From Sphingopyxis sp. (lineage in GTDB: Bacteria; Pseudomonadota; Alphaproteobacteria; Sphingomonadales; Sphingomonadaceae), in contig NZ_JAIBES010000153.1 of assembly GCF_019459305.1 (NCBI RefSeq), positions 1 to 64,000 on the forward strand: a stretch of DNA of 64,000 nucleotides, in the 5' to 3' direction. The translations under genes and the position numbers were made by a program. How positions within the stretch are numbered: the first letter of the stretch is position 1; every line of letters starts with the position of its first letter. This document shows, one piece after another, positions 20,097 through 29,718 of the stretch. The notes under the pieces are model-generated. The model did no database searches, had not been told where the DNA came from, and was given only the letters and a program-made list of their open reading frames with translations.

Positions 20097-21112
20097 TTCG
20101 CTGGCGCGCAGTGGCGCTCGCGCGCCATCGCCAGCTGGGCGGCCATTGCGATCGCCGCGATGGTCGGGCCGGGGTCGGCTACCCCGCTACCGGCGATGTT
20201 GAACGCGGTGCCATGGTCGGGCGAGGTGCGGATGATCGGCAGGCCGAGGGTCAGATTGACCCCGTCGTGGAAATGCAGCGCCTTGAACGGGGTCAGGGCC
20301 TGATCATGATAGGCGCAGAGCAGCGCGTCATAACGCACGCGCACGGCGGGCGCGAACAGGCTGTCGGCGGCGAGCGGGCCATCGACGATAATGCCCTCTT
20401 CGGCGAGCTGGGCGACCGCGGGCGCCATGATCTGCTCTTCTTCGCTGCCAAGCTGGCCGCTTTCGCCGGCATGGGGGTTCAGCCCCGCCAGCGCGATGCG
20501 CGGGTTTTCGATGCCGAAATCGCGCTTCAGCCCGCGCACCACGATCCGCGTCTTGGCCACGATCAGTTCGACCGTCAGCCGCTCGGACACTTGGATCAGC
20601 GGGATATGCACGGTCAGCGGTACGACGCGCAGCGACGGTCCGGCCAGCATCATGACGGCGTTGGTCGCAGTGACTCCGCAGCGTTCGGCAATAAACTCGG
20701 TCTGGCCCGGATGGGTGTAACCAATGCTGTGCAGCGCGAATTTCGACACCGATCCGGTGACCAGCGCTGAACTCGCCTGGTTGCGGGTCAGCCCGATGCC
20801 GGTTTCGAGCGCATGGAGCGCGCAGGCCGCGCCCGCCGCGGTGGGTATGCCGGGCGTCAGCGGCCCGCTGTCCTCCAGATGCCAGACGGGCAGGGCATCG
20901 TTGAACGTCCGCTGGACCTCGTCCATATCGCCGACCCGGGCGATCGGGCCGTCCCAAACTGCGGCGATCGCCGCGGCGTCACCGATCGCGACGAAGGGGG
21001 GCAGGTGGCTTTCGCGGCGCGCCGCCCAGGCTCGCGCGGTGACTTCGGGTCCGACGCCGGCCGGGTCACCCATGGTGACCGCTACCGGCTGTCGAAGATC
21101 GGGATACGGCAT
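20093..21112 (-). CDS. pdxA: 4-hydroxythreonine-4-phosphate dehydrogenase
   Basis: 339 aa; oxidises 4-phosphohydroxy-L-threonine in the DXP-dependent pyridoxal phosphate route. Typical MGDPAGVGPEV start, metal-binding His in LTVHIPL, LNPHAGESG, CAYHDQALTPFK and the C-terminal RTSPDHGTAFNIAG. The ATG shares one base with the surA stop (TAATG). Middle gene of the conserved operon. Confidence 0.96.
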   Translation of the reverse strand: MPYPDLRQPVAVTMGDPAGVGPEVTARAWAARRESHLPPFVAIGDAAAIAAVWDGPIARVGDMDEVQRTFNDALPVWHLEDSGPLTPGIPTAAGAACALHALETGIGLTRNQASSALVTGSVSKFALHSIGYTHPGQTEFIAERCGVTATNAVMMLAGPSLRVVPLTVHIPLIQVSERLTVELIVAKTRIVVRGLKRDFGIENPRIALAGLNPHAGESGQLGSEEEQIMAPAVAQLAEEGIIVDGPLAADSLFAPAVRVRYDALLCAYHDQALTPFKALHFHDGVNLTLGLPIIRTSPDHGTAFNIAGSGVADPGPTIAAIAMAAQLAMARERHCAPAK

Positions 21113-22452
21113 TAGCTATATTCGATCACGGCATCCCGGCGGAGATCGCGCAGATAACGCTGAGCCCGCTTGTTGACCTTTTCTTCGAGCAGACGCGCCT
21201 CGATCTGCTCAAGGTTCGGCGCGGTCGCGGTCTGTGGCATGTCGCGACCGCAAAGCACCAACACGCTAACGCCCTCATTCGCCGCACCAAAGGGCTGGGT
21301 TGTTTGGCCAATCTGCAAATTGATCAACGTATTTTGCAGCGGTGCGGGCAACACCCGCATTTCGATATTGTCACGCGAGACGACATTGGCGCCAAGCTGC
21401 GCCGCAACCGCATCGGCGCCTCCGCAACCTGCGATATTGCGCGTCGCTTCGGCGAATTGACCGGCAAGCTCGGATGCCCGCGCCTGCGTCGTCCCGGCCG
21501 GGAAATCGAGCGAGATCTGCTTGAGGCTGAGCACCGCATCGCGCGGGTCGGCGGTCAGCACCTGGCGCCGGTCGATCATCAGCATGATCGACACGCCGCC
21601 GGGAACCTGGATCGGCCCGACCAACTGGCCCGGCTGCATCGTCGTTGCCACCTCGGCCATCGATGCCGGTAACTGGCCAGCCTTCACCCAGCCCAGGTCG
21701 CCACCGACGACTGCAGTCGATGCTTCCGAGAACTGGCGAGCATAAGCGGCGAAGCTGCCACCCGCCTGCAACGCCTGAATAATTTTCTGGGCATTTTCGG
21801 TGACCGCAGCGACATTTTCGGGCGGCGCCGACAGATAGATCTCACCAAGATGAAACTCATCCTGGCCCTTGGAATCGTTCATCCGCTGGACCACCGACTC
21901 CACTTCGTCGGTTGATACATTGGTTGTCGACTGAATGTTGCGCGACAGCAGGCGATCCCAGGCGAATTCGCCACGGATCTGTTGCTTGACCGCCGCTGCA
22001 GACGAGCCCTTGCTGGCAAGATAGGTCGTAAACTGTTCGGGCGTCTGCTTGAAGCGAAGCGCGAGCCTTGCGAACTGGTCGTTGACGACATTCTCGTCGA
22101 TCGTGATGTCGGCGGCCTTAGCCTCTTGAATCTGCAACTTTTCGTCGATCAGGTTGCTGAAAACCTGCTGCCGCAGCCGCTGCAGTTCTTCGGGAGGCAG
22201 GGCGACATCGTTGTTGGCGATACGGATCAGCGCCATCCGCTGCTCAATATCGGTCGCGGTGATGATCTCGCCGTTTACGGTCGCCGACGGGCGATAGACA
22301 TTCCTGTTGGCATCGCCGAAAATCTGGACATTGCCCGGAATGTTGAGGCTGGTCGTCGGAACTTCGTCGTCGCCGACAGTCTGCGCCAGCACAGGCGTCA
22401 TTCCGGCGGCGGTCACGGCGATCAGGCCAATCATGGTCGAAAATTTGGTCAT
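21112..22452 (-). CDS. surA: Periplasmic chaperone/peptidyl-prolyl isomerase SurA
   Basis: 446 aa. Signal peptide ending PVLAQ, SurA N-terminal chaperone domain (VNGEIITATDIEQRMALI; LRQQVFSNLIDEKLQIQEAK), then two parvulin-like domains: one with GSFAAYARQFSEASTAVVGGDLGW, and a more degenerate one toward the C-terminus (NTLINLQIGQTTQPFGAANEGVSVLVLCG). It escorts outer-membrane proteins such as LptD, encoded just upstream, toward the BAM complex. Confidence 0.93.
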   Translation of the reverse strand: MTKFSTMIGLIAVTAAGMTPVLAQTVGDDEVPTTSLNIPGNVQIFGDANRNVYRPSATVNGEIITATDIEQRMALIRIANNDVALPPEELQRLRQQVFSNLIDEKLQIQEAKAADITIDENVVNDQFARLALRFKQTPEQFTTYLASKGSSAAAVKQQIRGEFAWDRLLSRNIQSTTNVSTDEVESVVQRMNDSKGQDEFHLGEIYLSAPPENVAAVTENAQKIIQALQAGGSFAAYARQFSEASTAVVGGDLGWVKAGQLPASMAEVATTMQPGQLVGPIQVPGGVSIMLMIDRRQVLTADPRDAVLSLKQISLDFPAGTTQARASELAGQFAEATRNIAGCGGADAVAAQLGANVVSRDNIEMRVLPAPLQNTLINLQIGQTTQPFGAANEGVSVLVLCGRDMPQTATAPNLEQIEARLLEEKVNKRAQRYLRDLRRDAVIEYS

Positions 22453-22586
22453 CTTTACCCTATTCGAGAACGTCCGGACGCTCCGTATCAGCGGAGACGC
22501 CCGATGGTCCAGTGCAATCCACCATCCGGACCTGTTTGAAGTCTGCCGGTAGCCAAGCGACGCTGAACCTAGGCTGAGCGATACGT

Positions 22587-24890
22587 TCAGAACCCCAGGT
22601 TGCGAAAGGCGACGCGGAACGAGAAACTGTTGCCGCGACGCGCATCGCCAGTGTCGGCATAATCGCGGCGCCAGGTCAGCGCGATCGACAGGCAGTCGTC
22701 GTCATAGGCAACGCCCAGACGGTGACGAATCGGTTCGAACCCGTCGGCGGTGCTCAAGGGGTCATCCCGCTGTTTGGTCAGGTCGACGATCGCCGAGCCG
22801 AAGACCGACCAATATTGCGCCACCTTTACCCGCCCGCCGACGCGCGCCTCCTCGCGGTCCTGCAGGTCTTCGCCAAGCAGCAGGATGTCGCGGTTGAGCC
22901 GTGAATAGCCGAGCACGGCATAGGTCGAGCGGCTGCCGATCGTCGCGTCGAACTCGTTGCGGCGGATCGCGAAATCATCCTTGTCGAGCCGGTAGCGGTG
23001 GGTCAGGCGCAGGAAGTCGCGGTAGGCGATCGTCGTCCGCCCGACGATGTCCGACGTGCGGTCGGTGAGCCCGGTGCCGTCGGGAAACAGGCTCGGTTTG
23101 TCCGACAGGCGATAGCTTTGGCCGATGCTGCTGCTGATATTGAAGCCGGGGCGGCTGTAATTCCATTCGACGCCGTAAGTGATGCGCGCGCCATCCTCGA
23201 ACCGGTCGTATCCGTTGAAGCGGTTGATCGCGAACAGGTTGCTGTCTTCCAGATCAAAGGCGCGCGAATCTTCGTTCGGGATGTCGATGTTCTTGAGCGG
23301 CGGAGTGGCGACGATCTGGACGCGCGGGGTCAGCGTCTGGGTGCCGCCCGCAAATTCACCGACAAATGGCCAGCGCAGGTCGGCGGCGACCGCGGCGATG
23401 CCGCGCGCCTGCCAGCCCGACTTGCCGCGATAACCGGGGATCGGGGTAAGCAGGTTTTCGTCGCTGTGATAGACGTCACCTCGCACGAGCGCGGTCAGGG
23501 TCACCTCCTGCCCCAGCCGCGTCAGCCCACGCAAATCCCAGCGCGCGCCGGCAAAGGCGCGCTGGGTGTCCTGTCCCGCGGTGCGGCCGATCGCGAGCGT
23601 GTTGAGTTGCAATTCGACCTGGCCACCGAGCACCGGGTCGGCGAAGCGTTGGCGATAATCGATGATCGGCAGCGCGATCGGCTGCTGGCCCTGTTCATCG
23701 TTGCGGCGCAGCGTCTGTGTCGCCCAGCCGGCGATCGAGAGGTAGGAACTGCCGCCGATCCGCTCCAGCTCGAATGTCGAACGCAGGCGGTCGTCGCGAC
23801 TGATGTCATAGCGGCGCATGAACGTCCGGTCGGTCGCGATGCGGCCCGAATAGGTAAAGCTCCAGCGCGGGTCGAACTGGAATTTGCCCGCGCTTTCCAG
23901 ATAGCCGCGAAAGCGCTTGCGGCTGTCGGGGTCTTCGCCGGTCAATGGCACCAGCGAGCCATAGGTCGCATAACCGTTGATTCGGAACGAACCGATGTCG
24001 GTCAGCGCGCGGAACTCACCCTCCAGCATCGGCGCGGCGCCGGTGTAGAGGTGCGGGGTGATCGTGATATCGCGGTCGGGCGCGAGGCGCAGATAATAGG
24101 GCACCGCGATTTCGAAGCCGTTGCTACGGTCGAGGCGGATTTCGGGAACCAAAATGCCGCTGCCCGCTTCACTGTTCGCCGGATGGCTGAGTCCAGGCAG
24201 GGGGATCAGCGGCAGGCCGAAGATCTCGACCCGAGCGCCTTTGTAACGGATCTTGTTCTTTGCCCGGTCATAGGTGACGCGAACCGCGCGAATCTGCCAG
24301 CTGGGGTTTTGGGGGCAGCCTTCGGCGTCCTCGACCGGGCAGGCGGTATAAGCGGCGTTTTCCAGCTCGATATTGCCGTTCTCGAACCGCGTGCCCTTGA
24401 TCGCGGCGAGGCGCGAGCCATTGTCGAGCACGACCAGCAGATTTTCAACCACCCCGTCACGCAGGCTGTCGGTCAGTTCGATGCGGTCGCCATAAGCGGT
24501 GTCGCCTTCGGGACTTTTGATCGCGACATTGCCCTCGGCAAAGACCTCGCCCGTCTGACGGTTCCAGGTGACCTTGTCGGCGCGCATCGAGATCGCCTCG
24601 CGGTTCATCGCGACATTGCCCTCGGCAACAACGATTTCGCTGTCGCTGTCGTAATTGAGGTTGTCGGCGGCGAAGCCGACCTGGTCTTCGGCGGCGACTG
24701 CGGGGGCATCGATGGTGACCGGCGCGACGTCGGGGGTCTGGAGATCGGGTTCGCCAGAAATTTCCTGGGGGGGGAGCGACTCGCCTGTCTGCTGCGCAAT
24801 CGCGGGGCTCGCGATCAGTGCAAAACCGCTCGCCGTCGCGAGCCACAAGGGCTGCGATTGGCGCGCCTGTCGGAACAAAGCCCAGCTCAT
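22587..24890 (-). CDS. lptD: LPS-assembly protein LptD
   Basis: 767 aa outer-membrane protein that places lipopolysaccharide in the outer leaflet. Signal peptide ends SPAIAQQTG. N-terminal OstA/LptA-like jellyroll (LNYDSDSEIVVAEGNVAMNR, repeated as GEVFAEGNVAIKSPEGDTAYGDR), then the beta-barrel with PYYLRLAPDRDITITPHLYT, and a C-terminus ending in aromatic FRNLGF. Two early Cys (ACPVEDAEGCP) are seen, but I cannot confirm a full disulfide set. First gene of the operon, divergent from pepA across about 130 bases. Confidence 0.95.
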   Translation of the reverse strand: MSWALFRQARQSQPLWLATASGFALIASPAIAQQTGESLPPQEISGEPDLQTPDVAPVTIDAPAVAAEDQVGFAADNLNYDSDSEIVVAEGNVAMNREAISMRADKVTWNRQTGEVFAEGNVAIKSPEGDTAYGDRIELTDSLRDGVVENLLVVLDNGSRLAAIKGTRFENGNIELENAAYTACPVEDAEGCPQNPSWQIRAVRVTYDRAKNKIRYKGARVEIFGLPLIPLPGLSHPANSEAGSGILVPEIRLDRSNGFEIAVPYYLRLAPDRDITITPHLYTGAAPMLEGEFRALTDIGSFRINGYATYGSLVPLTGEDPDSRKRFRGYLESAGKFQFDPRWSFTYSGRIATDRTFMRRYDISRDDRLRSTFELERIGGSSYLSIAGWATQTLRRNDEQGQQPIALPIIDYRQRFADPVLGGQVELQLNTLAIGRTAGQDTQRAFAGARWDLRGLTRLGQEVTLTALVRGDVYHSDENLLTPIPGYRGKSGWQARGIAAVAADLRWPFVGEFAGGTQTLTPRVQIVATPPLKNIDIPNEDSRAFDLEDSNLFAINRFNGYDRFEDGARITYGVEWNYSRPGFNISSSIGQSYRLSDKPSLFPDGTGLTDRTSDIVGRTTIAYRDFLRLTHRYRLDKDDFAIRRNEFDATIGSRSTYAVLGYSRLNRDILLLGEDLQDREEARVGGRVKVAQYWSVFGSAIVDLTKQRDDPLSTADGFEPIRHRLGVAYDDDCLSIALTWRRDYADTGDARRGNSFSFRVAFRNLGF

Positions 24891-25021
24891 TTAATCACTT
24901 TGTCCCACATATTTGTCGCGTCCGCCCGGGTTGGACCGGCTGCTTTGTTTTTGCAACTCGCAAGCGAAACCCCTATCGGTCCCGCACGCTGCAATCAATC
25001 ATCGCATGAGAGAGTTACCGA

Positions 25022-26491
25022 ATGGACATTCACTTTGTCGCGCAAATCGATGCGTCTGCCGACGTCGTCGCGTTTCCGGTCCGCAAGGGCGAGCTGAACG
25101 CCTTTGTCCAGGCGCTGGGTGAGCCGCATGGCGCACTGCTGAACGGCGCCGCGGCGCAGGCACGCTTTGAGGGTGCGGCAGGCGGTATCGCCGAAACCAC
25201 AGCGGTCGACGGCGGGCGCGTCCTGCGCCTGCTGCTCGTCGGAATCGGCGAAGGCACGCTGCATGACCTCGAGCGCGCCGGCGGTGCGCTGACCGGGCGG
25301 CTGCAAACAAGCGGCGCCACCGCGGTGCATGTCGATTTCGCCAGCGCAGGCGCGGTCGATGAAGAGGATGTGCTGGCCTTTGCAATGGGCGCGAAACTGC
25401 GCAACTGGCGCATCGATACCTATCGCACCAAGCTTGCCGATAATGCCAAACCGACGCTCAAGACGCTGACCATCGCGTCGCCGCACCGCGACCTGTTGGC
25501 GCGCTGGGCCGTGAATGAAGCGATCGCTGACGGCGTCGCGCTGACCCAGACCCTCGTCGCGGAGCCGCCGAACATCCTCTATCCCGAAAGCTTCGTCGAA
25601 CGCTGCCAGCATCTCGCTGACCTCGGCGTCGAAATCGAAGTGCTCGACGAAAGGCAGATGAAGGCGCTTGGCATGGGCGCGCTACTCGGCGTCGCGCAGG
25701 GCTCGACCCGCCCGCCGCGCCTGCTCGCGATGCGCTGGAACGGCGGCAAGGACGGCGACAAGCCGGTGGTGTTCATCGGCAAGGGCGTCACCTTCGACAC
25801 CGGCGGTATCAGCATCAAGCCTGCCGCGGGCATGGACATGATGAAATGGGACATGGGCGGTGCGGGCGCCGTCGCGGGCGCGATGAAGGCGATCGCCGGG
25901 CGCAAGGCGAAGGCGAACGTGGTCGGCGTCGTCGGCCTCGTCGAAAATATGCCCGACGGCAATGCGATGCGCCCCGGCGACATCGTCACCACCATGTCGG
26001 GCCAGACGGTCGAAGTGCTCAACACCGATGCCGAGGGACGGCTGGTGCTGTGCGACGCGATCACCTGGGCGCAGAAAACATATTCGCCGAAAGTCATCGT
26101 CGATCTGGCGACCCTGACCGGCGCGATGGTGATCTCGCTCGGCCATGAATATGCCGGCATTTTCGCCAATGACGAAAACCTCGCGGCCCAACTGATCGCA
26201 GCGGGCGAAACCAGCAACAACAAGCTGTGGCGTTTCCCGCTGTCGGCGGCTTACGACAAGCTGATCGACAGCCCGATCGCCGACATGAAGAATATCGGCC
26301 CGCGCGAAGGCGGCTCGATCACCGCGGCGCAGTTCCTGAAACGCTATGTCGACGACGGCGTCGCCTGGGCGCATCTCGACATCGCGGGCGTGGCGTGGGC
26401 CGCCAAGGGCGGCCCGGTGTGGGCAAAGGGCGCGACAGGCTATGGCGTGCGCCTGCTCGACCGCTACATCGCCGAAAACCACGAGGGTTAA
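25022..26491 (+). CDS. pepA: Leucyl aminopeptidase (M17)
   Basis: 489 aa two-metal aminopeptidase of the cytosol. Metal and catalytic residues are in KGVTFDTGGISIKPAAGMDMMKWDMGGAGAV and the family signature NTDAEGRLVLCDA; DLATLTGAMVISLG follows. The N-terminal domain (about 160 aa) is variable as usual. Divergent from lptD; holC follows after 12 bases, the classical pepA-holC pairing. Confidence 0.96.
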   Translation: MDIHFVAQIDASADVVAFPVRKGELNAFVQALGEPHGALLNGAAAQARFEGAAGGIAETTAVDGGRVLRLLLVGIGEGTLHDLERAGGALTGRLQTSGATAVHVDFASAGAVDEEDVLAFAMGAKLRNWRIDTYRTKLADNAKPTLKTLTIASPHRDLLARWAVNEAIADGVALTQTLVAEPPNILYPESFVERCQHLADLGVEIEVLDERQMKALGMGALLGVAQGSTRPPRLLAMRWNGGKDGDKPVVFIGKGVTFDTGGISIKPAAGMDMMKWDMGGAGAVAGAMKAIAGRKAKANVVGVVGLVENMPDGNAMRPGDIVTTMSGQTVEVLNTDAEGRLVLCDAITWAQKTYSPKVIVDLATLTGAMVISLGHEYAGIFANDENLAAQLIAAGETSNNKLWRFPLSAAYDKLIDSPIADMKNIGPREGGSITAAQFLKRYVDDGVAWAHLDIAGVAWAAKGGPVWAKGATGYGVRLLDRYIAENHEG

Positions 26492-26503
26492 GGGCAGGGG
26501 AGC

Positions 26504-26953
26504 ATGGCGCGCGTCGACTTTTACCGGCTGACCCGCGATCCCGTCGAACGGGTGCTCCCCGCGATCGCGACGCGCATATTGGGCGCGGGCGACCGCCTGC
26601 TGATCGTCGCCGCCCCGGCGATGCAGCGGCAGGCGATCGACGAGGCGCTGTGGACGCTGACCCCCGCCAGCTTCCTGCCGCACGGAGCCGCGGGCTCGCC
26701 CGACGAAGAGATCGAACCGATCCTGATTTCTGGCACGCTCGACGTTGCACCCCCCAACCGCGCCCGACTGGTCGCGCTCGCCGATGGCGAATGGCGCGAT
26801 GAAGCTTTGGGGTTCGACCGCATCTTCCTGCTGTTCGACAACAGCCGTATCGACGACGCCCGCGCGACCTGGCGCAAGCTGAGCGCCGCCGAAGACGTCG
26901 AAACCCATTTCTGGAAACAAGATGACCGCGGCCGCTGGTCGGAGGGGCCGTGA
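26504..26953 (+). CDS. holC: DNA polymerase III chi subunit
   Basis: 149 aa. Chi links the clamp loader to single-strand binding protein. N-terminal VDFYRLTRDPVERVLPAIATRIL and the Cys-free but family-like DEALWTLTPASFLPHGA followed by FDRIFLLFDNSRIDDARATWRKL match HolC. Adjacent to pepA, as in many proteobacteria. Confidence 0.9.
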   Translation: MARVDFYRLTRDPVERVLPAIATRILGAGDRLLIVAAPAMQRQAIDEALWTLTPASFLPHGAAGSPDEEIEPILISGTLDVAPPNRARLVALADGEWRDEALGFDRIFLLFDNSRIDDARATWRKLSAAEDVETHFWKQDDRGRWSEGP

Positions 26954-27025
26954 GTGTGACGACCGTCACCGCGGCACAGGTCGGGCTGTGGCACTGATCA
27001 GGATGAGCAGCAACAGGAGATGATC

Positions 27026-27553
27026 ATGACCAGAATTTCCCTTATCGCTTTGTCAGCCAGCGCGCTGCTCCTTTCCGCCTGCGGTTCCAAATCGGAATCC
27101 GAAGTGGCCAGTGGTACCTATACCGACCCCGAAACCGGCAAGACTGCGGACTATAAAGTTACCGCCAGCGACGACGGCGAGATGAGCAATGTCAGCATCA
27201 AAACCGAAGACGGCGAAATGCAGTTCGGCGGCGGCGCCGCGAATGCCAAGCTCCCTGCGGGTTTTACCGCCTATCCCGGGTCGAAGCTGACCGGCGGGTT
27301 CGCTGCCAGCGGTACCGACGGCACCGGCGGCATGGCGAGTTTTGAAGTGAACGCCAAGGCCGCTGACGTCATTGCCCATTTCCGCAAACAGGCCGAGGCG
27401 GCGGGCATGAAGGTGACGAGCGAGATCAAGACCGGCGACAGCGCGATCATCGGCGCCGAAAAACCCGGCGATACCAAAACGGGCGTCCAGATTACCGCGA
27501 CGCAACAGGGCGCGCAGGTCATCGGTACGATCACTTACGGCAGCGGCAGCTGA
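27026..27553 (+). CDS. Putative lipoprotein
   Basis: 175 aa. Signal peptide with lipobox LLLSACGSK, so probably lipid-anchored. The mature part is Gly/Thr-rich with strand-like stretches and contains no domain I recognise (DYKVTASDDGEMSNVSIKT; ADVIAHFRKQAEAAGMKVTSE). The second ATG (27026) is preferred: AGGAG sits 6 bases before it but touches the first ATG at 27020. Between holC and ndk. Confidence 0.75.
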   Translation: MTRISLIALSASALLLSACGSKSESEVASGTYTDPETGKTADYKVTASDDGEMSNVSIKTEDGEMQFGGGAANAKLPAGFTAYPGSKLTGGFAASGTDGTGGMASFEVNAKAADVIAHFRKQAEAAGMKVTSEIKTGDSAIIGAEKPGDTKTGVQITATQQGAQVIGTITYGSGS

Positions 27554-27583
27554 CCGGCCGCACCGCCAGTCTACGCTCCCGCC

Positions 27584-27612
27584 TTGCAGTGCAGCAAAAG
27601 CGCGGCTAGAGG
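27584..27612 (+). promoter_or_regulatory. Possible ndk promoter
   Basis: TTGCAG (27584-27589) and TAGAGG (27607-27612) with a 17-base spacer, 40 bases before the ndk start. Weak match to a housekeeping promoter; by eye only. Confidence 0.3.
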
Positions 27613-27652
27613 CGCGCGCATTGCAAACCATAACAAAGCAGGAGCTTCCCCC

Positions 27653-28075
27653 ATGGCGGTCACTCGCACTTTTTCGATCATCAAGCCCGACGCCACGCGC
27701 CGCAACATCACCGGCGCCGTCACCAAGATGCTGGAAGACGCCGGCCTGCGCGTCGTCGCGTCGAAGCGCATTCATATGAGCCGCGAACAGGCCGAAGGCT
27801 TCTACGCGGTCCACAAGGAACGCCCCTTCTTCGGCGAACTCGTTGATTTCATGATCAGTGGCCCCGTCGTCGTCCAGGTGCTGGAAGGCGAAAACGCCAT
27901 GCAGGCGAACCGCGACATCATGGGCGCCACCAACCCCAAGGACGCCGCCCCCGGCACGATCCGCAAGGAACTGGCCGAAAGCATCGAAGCGAACACGGTT
28001 CACGGTTCGGATAGCGATGAAAATGCCGCAATCGAAATCGCCTATTTCTTCAAGCCCGAAGAAATCGTCGGCTAA
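27653..28075 (+). CDS. ndk: Nucleoside diphosphate kinase
   Basis: 140 aa; exchanges phosphate between nucleoside di- and triphosphates. N-terminal [17 protein letters not shown]-site residues, and the phosphohistidine in [20 protein letters not shown]. The ATG at 27653 has GGAG 8 bases upstream; the frame is open further up, but without family sequence. A strong terminator follows. Confidence 0.97.
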   Translation: MAVTRTFSIIKPDATRRNITGAVTKMLEDAGLRVVASKRIHMSREQAEGFYAVHKERPFFGELVDFMISGPVVVQVLEGENAMQANRDIMGATNPKDAAPGTIRKELAESIEANTVHGSDSDENAAIEIAYFFKPEEIVG

Positions 28076-28081
28076 AAATTG

Positions 28082-28175
28082 ATCCTCGCCCCCGCGCAGG
28101 CGGGGGGCGCCATCGTTGTGCGCATCGCCGCTGGTTTGAATGGCCAGCGGCCCTCGCCTCTGCGGGGGCGACGAT
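28082..28175. repeat. Dispersed palindromic repeat, family C
   Basis: TCGCCCCCGCGCAGGCGGGG at the left and CTCTGCGGGGGCGACGAT at the right are inverted relatives around about 55 bases. The same kind of unit is found at 36645-36755, as a half copy near 54116, and inside glyS (51015-51096). Confidence 0.7.
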
Positions 28176-28178
28176 ATC

Positions 28179-28211
28179 AAAAGGCCGCCGGAGCAATCCG
28201 GCGGCCTTTTT
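28179..28211 (+). terminator. Rho-independent terminator of ndk
   Basis: AAAAGGCCGCCGGA pairs perfectly with TCCGGCGGCCTTTT around a GCAA tetraloop and ends in a T run. It abuts the stop of the convergent gene at 28211, so it may serve both directions. Confidence 0.9.
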
Positions 28212-28759
28212 CATGCCGCCGCGGCGATGAGCGCGTCGAGATCGGATGTTTCGCCGCCCTTGCGCGAATCCTTTGCGACCGACTGACGGCGGCCGATCTC
28301 CGACTGGACATGCGCGACGAAGGATTTGCGCTGGCTGACCAGCACCGCATGGAGTGGCGCCGCCGCCTCCTCTGGTCGGAGCAGCAACCGTGCCGCCGCC
28401 TTGTGCGCGATCACCAGCGGGTCGAGCAGCTTCGGCCGCCTGCCCGCATAAGTGCCGTCGGCGCGGGTTCCGTCGCGCATGCCGATATTGACGAAAAACA
28501 ATCGTCCTTGTTCGGTCAAGGCGCTCAGCGTGAAATAGGCATCGTTCAGCCGCTTGCGTTTTTCGTCCGTGGCGATCGGCGAGTCCGCCCTGGCGCACAG
28601 CTCGACGGTCAGCAGCACCGCGATCGCCTTGTCGGCCCAGGCGGCGACATCGCGGCTACGCAGGCTGTCCGACTGAAAACGCCGCCACCCCATGTAAAAG
28701 CCCGCCGCGGTGATGAAAACCGATAGAGCGGTGCCCGCCCACGCCAGCCACTGGTCCAT
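28211..28759 (-). CDS. Single-TM hypothetical protein
   Basis: 182 aa from the ATG at 28759 (MDQWLAWAGTALSVFITAAGFYMGW), with GGGGAGA just upstream. One N-terminal membrane segment, then a soluble, mostly helical domain with Arg-rich C-terminal part. Family not recognised. The stop of purN (28770) lies 11 bases upstream, so it may be co-transcribed with purM-purN. An in-frame start at 28786 would overlap purN and is less likely. Confidence 0.65.
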   Translation of the reverse strand: MDQWLAWAGTALSVFITAAGFYMGWRRFQSDSLRSRDVAAWADKAIAVLLTVELCARADSPIATDEKRKRLNDAYFTLSALTEQGRLFFVNIGMRDGTRADGTYAGRRPKLLDPLVIAHKAAARLLLRPEEAAAPLHAVLVSQRKSFVAHVQSEIGRRQSVAKDSRKGGETSDLDALIAAAA

Positions 28760-28769
28760 TTGTCTCCCC

Positions 28770-29717
28770 TTAAAACTCTTCGGCAACCCCCATCAGGGCT
28801 GCCAGCTTCTTCGGCGCCACCGCGAGCCAGCTCTTGCGCAGCCATTCACCAATCGCGTCCCAGTCGGTATCGCCCAGGTCGAGCCGGATGCCGACCCAAC
28901 CGTCGCCGAAATAGGCGGGGCGGTAGTAGCGGTCTTCGTCCATCTCGATCAGCGCCGCCTGCTCATCGGCGCCGCTGATCTTGACCAGCAGCGCGATCTT
29001 GCCGTCGCCATGATGGTCCTCGGTGAAATAGGCGAATTTCTTGCCCTTCACGATGCCGAAGCACGGCATGCCGTGCGAGGTCACTTCGTCGGCTTCGGGC
29101 AACGCCATCGCGAGTTCGCGGACACGGCCGATCAGGTAATCCGGCGACCGCTCGCGGGTGACAAAAGCTGCAAGCGTCGGCGGATACAGCTGATGCTCGG
29201 CAATCCGCACCCGCCCGCTCAGCGTGAGGGTCGTGTCGCCGGGCAGGATCGCGACCGGCGTCTGCGCCAGCACCGGGCCGTCATCGACGCCGGGGGTGAC
29301 GATATGGACGCTGCACCCGCCAAATTTGTCGCCCGCGTCGATCGCCCGCTGGTGGGTGTCGAGCCCCTTGTAGAGCGGCAGCAAGCTGGGGTGGATGTTC
29401 AGCATCTTGCCCGTCCAGCGCGCAACGAAATCGTCGCTCAGGATCCGCATATAGCCCGCAAGCGCGACGAAATCGGCTTTGGCGTCGCGCAGCGTAGCAT
29501 CAACCAGCGCATCGAACGCGTCGCGGCTCATGCCTTTGTGCGAGGCGCTCCACGTCGCGATGCCTTCGGCGGCGGCGAGCTTCAGCCCTGGCGCCTCGGG
29601 ATTGTTGCTCGCGACCAGAACGATCTCATAGGGGCAATCGGCGGCTTTCGCGGCGTACAGCAGCGCCGCCATATTGGTTCCGGCACCGGAGATCAGGACG
29701 GCGACCTTCGCTTTCAT
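28770..29717 (-). CDS. purN: PurN fused to an MmcQ/YjbR domain
   Basis: 315 aa. Residues 1-190 are phosphoribosylglycinamide formyltransferase (third step of purine synthesis, formyl-THF donor): VAVLISGAGTNMAALL, catalytic Asn-His in MLNIHPSLLPLYKG, and the Asp in HIVTPGVDDGPVL. Residues about 198-315 are not part of PurN; they match the MmcQ/YjbR (DUF419) fold: LAMALPEADEVTSHGMPCFGIVKGKKFAYF, then GDGWVGIRLD and WLRKSWLAVAPKKLAA. Usual PurN is about 190-215 aa. The reading frame is continuous. The role of the added domain is unknown; YjbR-like folds resemble DNA- or peptide-binding proteins. Downstream of purM. Confidence 0.9.
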   Translation of the reverse strand: MKAKVAVLISGAGTNMAALLYAAKAADCPYEIVLVASNNPEAPGLKLAAAEGIATWSASHKGMSRDAFDALVDATLRDAKADFVALAGYMRILSDDFVARWTGKMLNIHPSLLPLYKGLDTHQRAIDAGDKFGGCSVHIVTPGVDDGPVLAQTPVAILPGDTTLTLSGRVRIAEHQLYPPTLAAFVTRERSPDYLIGRVRELAMALPEADEVTSHGMPCFGIVKGKKFAYFTEDHHGDGKIALLVKISGADEQAALIEMDEDRYYRPAYFGDGWVGIRLDLGDTDWDAIGEWLRKSWLAVAPKKLAALMGVAEEF

Positions 29718-29718
29718 G

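Noticed and set aside
22998-25097. 699-codon plus-strand frame opposite lptD
   Set aside because: Shadow of lptD; no motif, no start signal, and it crosses the lptD/pepA promoter region.
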